From Bacteroidales bacterium (GTDB taxonomy: Bacteria > Bacteroidota > Bacteroidia > Bacteroidales > WCHB1-69), in contig JAGAEQ010000002.1 in assembly GCA_017613015.1 (NCBI GenBank), positions 1 to 32,032 on the forward strand: DNA of 32,032 bases. The letters run 5' to 3'. Made by a program: the position numbers and the translations under genes. Each line of letters opens with the position of its first letter. The first letter of the stretch is position 1. Below the pieces are notes generated by a model. The model was given only the letters and a program-made list of their open reading frames with translations. It searched no databases and was not told where the DNA came from. Shown piece by piece: positions 26,695 through 32,032 of the stretch.

Positions 26695-26724
26695 AAAAAA
26701 AGCGGACAGTCCCAGACTGCCCGC
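26695..26724 (-). terminator. Intrinsic terminator of the small lipoprotein gene
   Basis: On the minus strand, a 10-position stem (26702-26711 with 26715-26724, one mismatch at 26706/26720) with a three-base loop is followed by seven T (26695-26701). It lies 33 bases past the stop of the 26757-27221 gene and faces the terminator of the giant gene. Confidence 0.88.
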
Positions 26725-26756
26725 CCATGTTTTTGGCGAATGCCGAAAAAAAACGT

Positions 26757-27221
26757 TTATTTCCGGTTGTTCAAACGGTCGGAAATGGCGGAAGCGGCTT
26801 TCTTGGCGCCTTCGTCAGCAGCCTTTTTACCGGCGGCCGCGGCTTTCTCCTTCACGCAACGCTCGTACTCGGCCTTCATTTCAGCCTGGAAGTCCTTGTC
26901 GTCCTTGTAAGCGGCATAGCTCTGCTCCAGAATGGCCTTGATGCAGGCTTCCACGGAAGCGGGATCGGTCTGGTAGCAGTTGCACTTGGCCTGACCGGCC
27001 TGACGGGCCTTGGAGAGGATCTCCTCCTTGTTAACGACAGGAGCGGCGGCAGGGGTTTCCGTGGCTTCCGCCACAACGGCTTCAGGTTCTTCCGTCACAG
27101 TCTCTTCCACAGCCGGAGTCTCCTCCTCGGGCAGCAGCTCTTCAGTGTTCTTGTTTCCGCAGGAAACGGCCACGGCAGCGGCAAACAGCATACTTGTCAG
27201 TACAAACAAATTTTTTTTCAT
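26757..27221 (-). CDS. Small lipoprotein with Cys-containing helical domain
   Basis: 154 residues. Lipoprotein signal MKKNLFVLTSMLFAAAVAVS with lipidated Cys21 in AVSC, then GNKN. Residues about 27-62 are an acidic, Glu/Pro/Ala/Val-rich low-complexity linker. Residues about 64-125 are a predicted helical domain with four cysteines (C80, C82, C93, C122), followed by a Lys/Ala-rich tail ending DRLNNRK. The four Cys could form two disulfides in the periplasm, with the linker acting as a spacer from the membrane; this is inference. I do not recognise a named family. The gene stands alone with its own terminator and a candidate -7 element (27305-27312). Confidence 0.85.
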   Translation of the reverse strand: MKKNLFVLTSMLFAAAVAVSCGNKNTEELLPEEETPAVEETVTEEPEAVVAEATETPAAAPVVNKEEILSKARQAGQAKCNCYQTDPASVEACIKAILEQSYAAYKDDKDFQAEMKAEYERCVKEKAAAAGKKAADEGAKKAASAISDRLNNRK

Positions 27222-27549
27222 GACACTTGTTTTTAATGGTTAGTAATTATTGAATTTGTTTACAGTTCATTGTCATTTCTTCCCCTTTCTTCCGGGAAAC
27301 AGTGCAAAAGTATACATTTCACCCATGTCTTCCGCCGCCAAACGTCTTTTTATTTTTGCACAGGGAGGCGTCCGCCCTGTTATTTGTCTGTTCGAATGCA
27401 GGGACGCACTGAATGCGTCCGTAAAAAAACGCAACTGGATGGGAATAACGGGCAGCCTGAACCCCACGAAATTTTTATCGGCACGCAGGGGTTTTGTATC
27501 GGGATTTTGTGGAAATTTGCAATTTGTTCCTTTAGGAAAACCGCAACAC
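27222..27549. other. Longest gap (328 bases) with hairpins and -7-like elements
   Basis: Divergent intergenic region between the lipoprotein gene and the GT2 gene. It holds a minus-strand -7 candidate (27305-27312), a plus-strand TATTTTTG (27351-27358, no clear -33), and two inverted repeats: ACAGGG/CCCTGT (27360-27365 with 27375-27380) and a perfect 7-bp GGACGCA/TGCGTCC (27402-27408 with 27414-27420, loop CTGAA). The frame of the GT2 gene stays open back to 27250, but that translation does not resemble a GT2 N-terminus and I treat it as non-coding. If transcription starts near 27364, the GT2 gene has a structured leader of about 185 bases. I cannot match it to a known riboswitch or small RNA. 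Confidence 0.5.
27305..27312 (-). promoter_or_regulatory. Candidate -7 element for the small lipoprotein gene
   Basis: Reads TACTTTTG on the minus strand, matching TAnnTTTG, about 84 bases upstream of the ATG at 27221. The nearest TTTG-like -33 (27339-27342) is 26 bases away, longer than usual. Confidence 0.4.
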
Positions 27550-28326
27550 ATGAAAACAATCATTATCATACCCTGTTACAACGAGGAGCGCCGCCTGCCC
27601 CAAGAAGAGTTCAAGGCGTATTTCGGACGCCAAAACGGCACGGAATTCCTGTTCGCCAACGACGGCAGCAGCGACCGCACCTTGGAAACGCTACAGCAGC
27701 TGACCGCGCCCTACCCTCAGGCCCACGTGTTCGACGGCGGGAAAAACCAGGGAAAGGCCCATGTCATCCGGGCGGCCATCCGCTATGCAGCCGAACATTT
27801 CGAGTACGACTACATCGGTTTCCTCGACGCCGATTTGGCCACGCCTTTGGAGGAAATCGACAAATTCGTCCGGCTATTGGAGGAGAAAGGCCCCCTGCTG
27901 ATGGTGGCCGGTTCCCGCGTGCAGCGTCTGGGCAGCAACATCCGCCGCAAACCGCTGCGGCATTACTGCGGGCGCATGTTCGCCACCGCCGTGTCGCGCA
28001 TCCTCTGCCTGCCGGTGTACGACACCCAGTGCGGCGCCAAACTGCTCCGCAAGGACGCCGCCGACATCGTCTGCACCACCCCCTTCCTGAGCCGCTGGTT
28101 CTTCGATGTGGAGATTTTCGCCCGGCTTATCCGGCATTTCGGCTACCAGGCCACGGTGGACGGCTGTTTTGAATATCCTTTGGACACCTGGATAGAGAAA
28201 GGCGACACCCGCCTGAAAACCAAGGATTTTCTGCGCACCCCTTTAGAGCTGCTCAAGCTGCGCCGCAACTACCATAAAGACATCCTGCGCGTCCTCAGCA
28301 AGGAAAAAGAAACACAAAACCAATAA
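27550..28326 (+). CDS. Family 2 glycosyltransferase (dolichyl/polyprenyl-phosphate type)
   Basis: 258 residues from the ATG at 27550, where the GT-A fold begins exactly (MKTIIIIPCYNEERRL). Nucleotide-sugar motifs are D38-G-S-S-D42 and the metal-binding D93-A-D95 in GFLDADLATPLEE, followed by AGSRV and the QCGAKLLR and WFFDVEIFARL segments of ALG5/DPM1-like enzymes. No C-terminal membrane helices are seen. It likely transfers a sugar from a nucleotide donor to a polyprenyl phosphate at the cytoplasmic face. That would fit the next gene, 24 bases downstream, a GT39-like membrane enzyme that would use such a lipid-linked sugar. The pairing is inference from position and family. Confidence 0.9.
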   Translation: MKTIIIIPCYNEERRLPQEEFKAYFGRQNGTEFLFANDGSSDRTLETLQQLTAPYPQAHVFDGGKNQGKAHVIRAAIRYAAEHFEYDYIGFLDADLATPLEEIDKFVRLLEEKGPLLMVAGSRVQRLGSNIRRKPLRHYCGRMFATAVSRILCLPVYDTQCGAKLLRKDAADIVCTTPFLSRWFFDVEIFARLIRHFGYQATVDGCFEYPLDTWIEKGDTRLKTKDFLRTPLELLKLRRNYHKDILRVLSKEKETQNQ

Positions 28327-28350
28327 GCAACCACAGAAACCTTAACCGCA

Positions 28351-30654
28351 ATGAAAACAAAGCCCAACGCACGGACAAACGAGAAACCCATACAACACAC
28401 GGGAAAAATCCCGCTTTTCGAAGAACGGGAGTCCCCGCGCTGGCTGCGCCGCCTGTTCTGGGCGACAGCCGCCGCCATCATCATCGCCCTGCCGCTCATG
28501 AGCCTGAACGCCGGCATATCGGGGGATGAATTTGTGAACTACGAGCACGCCGAATACGTGTACGACTATTTCGCCAACGGGGACACGGCCTGCATGCACG
28601 GCGTGAAACGGGACAACAAGGAGCCCACGCACCTGGAGTACTACGGACAGTCCTTCGACAACCTCACCTACTGCATCAACCGCTGGTTCCACTGCGAAAA
28701 CCCCTTCGAGGTGCGCCATTTTCTCAACGCCTTGAACGGCGCTTTGCTGATTTTGGTCATCGGCCTGTTTCTGGTCAAGAGCTGCGGCTACCGCGCCGGT
28801 CTCCTCGGCCTGCTGCTGATGTTCCTGTCGCCCAGGCTAATCGGACATTCGTTCAACAATCCCAAGGACATTCCCTTCGCTTTGGGCTACGCCTTTACGG
28901 TATACCAGATTATGCTGTTAGTCAAAGAGCTGCCAAAGACTTCCTTCAAACGTCTGGCCTTTGTCGCCTTGGGCATCGCCCTCGCCAACAGCGTGCGTAT
29001 CGGCGGTCTGCTGCTGATTCCCTACCTCTTCCTTTTCTGCGGCAGCTGGTATTTCTTCTCCAATCCGGAGAAAAAGGGATGGAAAAGCGGGGACTACTGG
29101 AAAAAGGCCTGCGTGTTGGCCGGGAAGCTGCTGCTGGTGTCGGCGGCCGGATTTTTCCTGAGCCTGGCCTTGTGGCCCTACGCCTTGCGCAACCCGATAC
29201 GCCATCCCCTGGAATCCCTGCAAATGATGGAGCATTTTGCCACCAACCTCCGGCAGATTTTCGAGGGCGGCAACATCATGTCCACGGACGCGCCCTGGTA
29301 CTACCTCCCCAAATACATGCTGATGAGCATTCCGGGGGCCGTGCTGATTGGCCTCGCCGCTTTCTTCCTGCTGATCAAACGCTTGTGGAAACGCATCAAC
29401 CCGCAAATCCTCTTCATCACCTTTTTCGCCTTCTTCTTCCCGGTGTTCTACATCATTTACAAACACTCCAACGTCTACGGGGGCTGGCGCCACGTGCTGT
29501 TCACCTATCCGCTGATTGTCGCCGCTGCCGGTATGGGATGGGAAGGCATGTATGATTTGCTGAAAAAGCCTGCGGCCAAAATCGCCGCCTACGTGGTGAC
29601 GGGCCTGCTGCTGCTCTTCCCCCTCGTGCACATCGTGAAGAACCATCCGCACGAATACGTGTACTACAACGGTTTTGCGGGCGGTCTCGACAAATGCTAC
29701 GGCTACTACGAGACCGATTACTACCAACACAGCACCCGCGCGGCCACGCTTTGGCTGGACCATTACCTGAAAACGAACAACAAGCTGGATCCGAACCGGA
29801 AAATCATCATCGCGTCCAACGACAACAACGCGCTGACCTACTACCTGCGCAAGGACACCGGCACCCACTACCAGCCCCGCTACCTCCGTTACTACGAACG
29901 GGGCAACAAGGACTGGGACTACGCCATCATCGTCAATTCCTACATCTGCGCCTACCAGTTGCAGCAAGGGTTCTGGCCGCCTAAAAACACCCTACACACC
30001 ATTGACGTGGACGGCAAGCCTATCTGCGCCATTCTGGAACGCCGCGACAAATCGGACTACGAAGCCTACCTGCTGACCCAAAGGCTCAGCGACCCCAACG
30101 CCTCCAACGAGGAAAAGGTGGACGCGGTGCGGCAGGCCATCGCCAACTACCGCCACGCCTTGCAGGAAGACCCCAACAACGAATCGGCCATTCTGGGTGT
30201 GATGAACATGTACCAGGCCATCGGACGCTTGGACAGTGCCTTGTATTTTGCCGACCGCTTAGTGCAGGTCTGCCCGAGCGAGAACTTTTTAAGCACGGCG
30301 GCGAACATCTACCTGGACGCCATGCAGCGTACCAACAACCAGCAGTACCTCAACCGCGTGTTTGACCTGAAAAAACAGATTATCACCTCCAACCCGCGCT
30401 CCGCAAGCAACTATTATGAATTGGCCATGTTCTACGCCCGTATCGGCAATCCCTACGAAGGCCAGAACATCATGCAGAAATGCGTGGAGAAGAACAAAGG
30501 CTCGTTCTCGGCCCACTACTACGCCGCTTTGTACGCCGCCCAAATCGGACGGACACAGGAGGCGGTGGAACGCTTGGAGAAATGCCGAAAGAAATTCCCT
30601 TCGCACAAGGAGGAATGTGAGGAGTTGTTGGGGCAGATTCAAAATAACAGATAG
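28351..30654 (+). CDS. GT39-like membrane glycosyltransferase with TPR tail
   Basis: 767 residues. A polar N-terminus, then a first membrane helix (about 36-55) leading to the acidic ISGDEF motif (D59/E60), the position of the catalytic acid in PMT/ArnT-type GT-C enzymes. About eight to ten hydrophobic helices follow up to about residue 440 (LLGLLLMFLSPRL; GAVLIGLAAFFLLI). A soluble region (about 445-580) comes next, then about four tetratricopeptide-like repeats (about 585-765: RHALQEDPNNESAILGVMNM, LDSALYFADRL, EAVERLEKC). GT-C enzymes transfer sugars from polyprenyl-phosphate donors at the periplasmic face. The acceptor, a protein or an envelope glycan, is unknown. Flanked by GT2 and GT9 genes in the same direction. 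Confidence 0.85.
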   Translation: MKTKPNARTNEKPIQHTGKIPLFEERESPRWLRRLFWATAAAIIIALPLMSLNAGISGDEFVNYEHAEYVYDYFANGDTACMHGVKRDNKEPTHLEYYGQSFDNLTYCINRWFHCENPFEVRHFLNALNGALLILVIGLFLVKSCGYRAGLLGLLLMFLSPRLIGHSFNNPKDIPFALGYAFTVYQIMLLVKELPKTSFKRLAFVALGIALANSVRIGGLLLIPYLFLFCGSWYFFSNPEKKGWKSGDYWKKACVLAGKLLLVSAAGFFLSLALWPYALRNPIRHPLESLQMMEHFATNLRQIFEGGNIMSTDAPWYYLPKYMLMSIPGAVLIGLAAFFLLIKRLWKRINPQILFITFFAFFFPVFYIIYKHSNVYGGWRHVLFTYPLIVAAAGMGWEGMYDLLKKPAAKIAAYVVTGLLLLFPLVHIVKNHPHEYVYYNGFAGGLDKCYGYYETDYYQHSTRAATLWLDHYLKTNNKLDPNRKIIIASNDNNALTYYLRKDTGTHYQPRYLRYYERGNKDWDYAIIVNSYICAYQLQQGFWPPKNTLHTIDVDGKPICAILERRDKSDYEAYLLTQRLSDPNASNEEKVDAVRQAIANYRHALQEDPNNESAILGVMNMYQAIGRLDSALYFADRLVQVCPSENFLSTAANIYLDAMQRTNNQQYLNRVFDLKKQIITSNPRSASNYYELAMFYARIGNPYEGQNIMQKCVEKNKGSFSAHYYAALYAAQIGRTQEAVERLEKCRKKFPSHKEECEELLGQIQNNR

Positions 30655-30671
30655 AAGCAAGAAGGAAGAAG

Positions 30672-31679
30672 ATGCATAAATTTCTTGTGATTCAGACGGC
30701 TTCGTTGGGGGATGTCATCATCGCGACGGCTTTGTTGGAAAAGCTGCACGAGTGCTACCCGGCGGCGGCTTTGGATTTGTTAGTGCAGAAAGGGGCGGCG
30801 CCGCTGTTTGAAGGACATCCCTACCTGAACCGTTTGTACGCCTGGGACAAGAAACACCACAAACTCGCCAACATGCGCCGCCTTATCCGCGACATCCGCC
30901 GGGAGGAATACGACGTGACCGTCAATGTGCAGCGCTACGCCGCCACCGGATGGATCAGCCTGCGCAGCGGCGCGAAACACATCATCGGCTTTGACAAGAA
31001 CCCCTTCGCCCGGGCTTTTGACCTCAAGGTTCCCCACGAAATATCCGCCACCCGCTACGTGTACGAGGCGGACCGCAACCAACGGCTGATTGAAGGCCTG
31101 ACGGACGCGCAGGCGGCCACACCCCGCCTCTACCCTTCGGAAAGCGATTACGACGCCGTGTATGGCTACAAGGAGCAAGCCTACATCACCATTTCGCCCT
31201 CTTCGCTTTGGTTTACCAAGCAATTTCCGAAAGAGCAGTGGATGGCCCTTATCCGCCGCATTTCCGCCCCTTACCGCATCTACCTGCTCGGCTCCCCGAA
31301 AGAGCAGGCTTTGGGAGAGGAAATCCGCAAGGCTTGTCCGGACAAGGAAGTGTACAACCTCTGCGGCAGCCTGAGCCTGCTGCAATCGGCGGCCCTGATG
31401 CAGGACGCCGCCGTGAATTTCACCAACGACTCGGCCCCCTTGCATTTGGGGGCGGCGGTCGGAGCACAGGTCACCGCCGTGTTCTGCTCCACCGTCAAGG
31501 AATTCGGCTTCGCCCCGCGCGGCGAAAACATCCGTATCGTCGAAACGCAAACCGAGCTGCCGTGCCGCCCCTGCGGCCTGCACGGACACCGGAAGTGTCC
31601 GGAAAAGCATTTCCGATGCGCCTGGGATATTGATTTGAACCAACTTTTAAACACTGTACCGCCATGGAACAAACACTAA
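30672..31679 (+). CDS. Family 9 glycosyltransferase (heptosyltransferase-like)
   Basis: 335 residues, GT-B fold. The N-terminal domain begins FLVIQTASLGDVIIATALLE, the typical GT9 opening. The C-terminal donor-binding domain has ISPSSLWFTKQFPKEQWMAL, IYLLGSPKEQ and the conserved TNDSAPLHLGAAVGAQVTAVFC. It likely adds heptose or a related sugar to lipopolysaccharide core or lipid A-linked glycan in the cytoplasm; the exact sugar is not readable. A Cys cluster near the end (CRPCGLHGHRKC) is common in this family. A purine-rich AAGGAAGAAG lies directly upstream of the ATG. Its last 16 bases overlap the start of the TsaC gene. Confidence 0.9.
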   Translation: MHKFLVIQTASLGDVIIATALLEKLHECYPAAALDLLVQKGAAPLFEGHPYLNRLYAWDKKHHKLANMRRLIRDIRREEYDVTVNVQRYAATGWISLRSGAKHIIGFDKNPFARAFDLKVPHEISATRYVYEADRNQRLIEGLTDAQAATPRLYPSESDYDAVYGYKEQAYITISPSSLWFTKQFPKEQWMALIRRISAPYRIYLLGSPKEQALGEEIRKACPDKEVYNLCGSLSLLQSAALMQDAAVNFTNDSAPLHLGAAVGAQVTAVFCSTVKEFGFAPRGENIRIVETQTELPCRPCGLHGHRKCPEKHFRCAWDIDLNQLLNTVPPWNKH

Positions 31680-32032
31680 GTCTCAGTGAAGAAGTCATCC
31701 GCACCACCGAAGCGCTGCGCAAGGGAGGCGTGGTCCTCTACCCCACGGACACCATCTGGGGCATAGGCTGCGACGCTTCCAACGCCACCGCCATCGACCG
31801 CATCTATGAAATCAAGAAGCGCAGGCTGAGCAAGAGCCTGCTCATTCTTCTGGACGAACCCGAAAAGCTGTCGCTTTACACGGAACACGTCCCCCTGATC
31901 GCCTGGGATTTGCTCCGTAACACCGACAAACCGACCACCTTCATCTACCCGCACATCAAAAACCTGCCGGTCAATCTGGTGGGTGCGGATGGTAGCATCG
32001 GCATACGGATAACCCGCAACGTATTCTGCCGC
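31664..32032 (+). CDS. tsaC: L-threonylcarbamoyladenylate synthase (TsaC/Sua5, YrdC), 5' part
   Basis: The frame opens at ATG 31664 and runs 123 codons to the window edge, so the C-terminus is missing. The YrdC hallmarks are present: YPTDTIWGIGCDA (about 26-38), the basic KKRRLSKS loop (about 51-58) in place of the usual KxRP, TTFIYP, and GSIGIRITRN near the cut. The enzyme makes threonylcarbamoyl-AMP from threonine, bicarbonate and ATP, the first step of tRNA t6A synthesis; TsaB in this window belongs to the second step. The start overlaps the GT9 gene end by 16 bases. Whether a Sua5 C-terminal domain follows cannot be seen. Confidence 0.92.
   Translation, partial: MEQTLSLSEEVIRTTEALRKGGVVLYPTDTIWGIGCDASNATAIDRIYEIKKRRLSKSLLILLDEPEKLSLYTEHVPLIAWDLLRNTDKPTTFIYPHIKNLPVNLVGADGSIGIRITRNVFCR

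Noticed and set aside
27250..27549. In-frame 5' extension of the GT2 gene
   Set aside because: The GT-A fold starts exactly at the ATG at 27550; the extension looks like translated intergenic DNA with hairpins and promoter-like elements.
1..32032. Mobile element, prophage, or anti-phage defence island
   Set aside because: I found no integrase, transposase, phage structural gene, toxin-antitoxin pair, nuclease-helicase or restriction gene, and no tRNA-linked attachment repeats.

Overview
This looks like a stretch of Bacteroidota chromosome, most likely order Bacteroidales. Two secreted proteins carry C-terminal type IX secretion (T9SS) sorting domains, there is a TonB-dependent receptor with an N-terminal carboxypeptidase-regulatory-like domain, a DUF4954 hexapeptide protein is present, and several intergenic gaps carry the Bacteroidota -7 element TAnnTTTG. 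The window is moderately GC-rich and densely coded. I see no tRNA, rRNA, transposase, integrase, phage gene or CRISPR array, so species-level placement is not possible.

Layout. (1) 18-6276, plus strand: a Xaa-Pro aminopeptidase, a T9SS-sorted C10 cysteine protease and a TonB-dependent receptor, closely spaced and plausibly one proteolysis/uptake unit. (2) 6278-6973, minus: a ComF-type phosphoribosyltransferase, ending one base from the receptor's stop. (3) 7095-11350, plus: a probable operon of a membrane-anchored coiled-coil protein, thioredoxin, a 60-residue membrane protein, a helical-repeat lipoprotein, TsaB and a tandem universal-stress-like protein. Two junctions are ATGA stop/start overlaps. 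(4) 11376-12314, minus: a membrane-anchored M23 peptidoglycan endopeptidase. (5) 12408-14618, plus: a DUF4954 left-handed beta-helix protein with an extra N-terminal segment. (6) 14675-26608, plus: a single 3977-residue gene filling over a third of the window, encoding a T9SS-exported protein with five modules of about 540-565 residues. (7) 26757-27221, minus: a small Cys-containing lipoprotein, separated from the giant gene by two facing intrinsic terminators. (8) 27550-32032, plus: a GT2 glycosyltransferase, a GT39-like membrane glycosyltransferase with a TPR tail, a GT9 heptosyltransferase-like enzyme, and the 5' part of a TsaC/Sua5 gene cut by the window end.

The most unusual object is the giant gene. 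Each module is a CARDB-like beta-sandwich, a linker holding two invariant cysteines 29-33 residues apart, a beta-helix whose coils carry an asparagine position and a Tyr-rich YG(I/L)Y position, and (most clearly in modules 2-5) a closing G(A/C)Y motif. The protein is bracketed by jelly-roll-like domains and ends in a sorting domain. I recognise the domain types but not the whole architecture, and its function is unknown. The other regions are mostly housekeeping and envelope genes.
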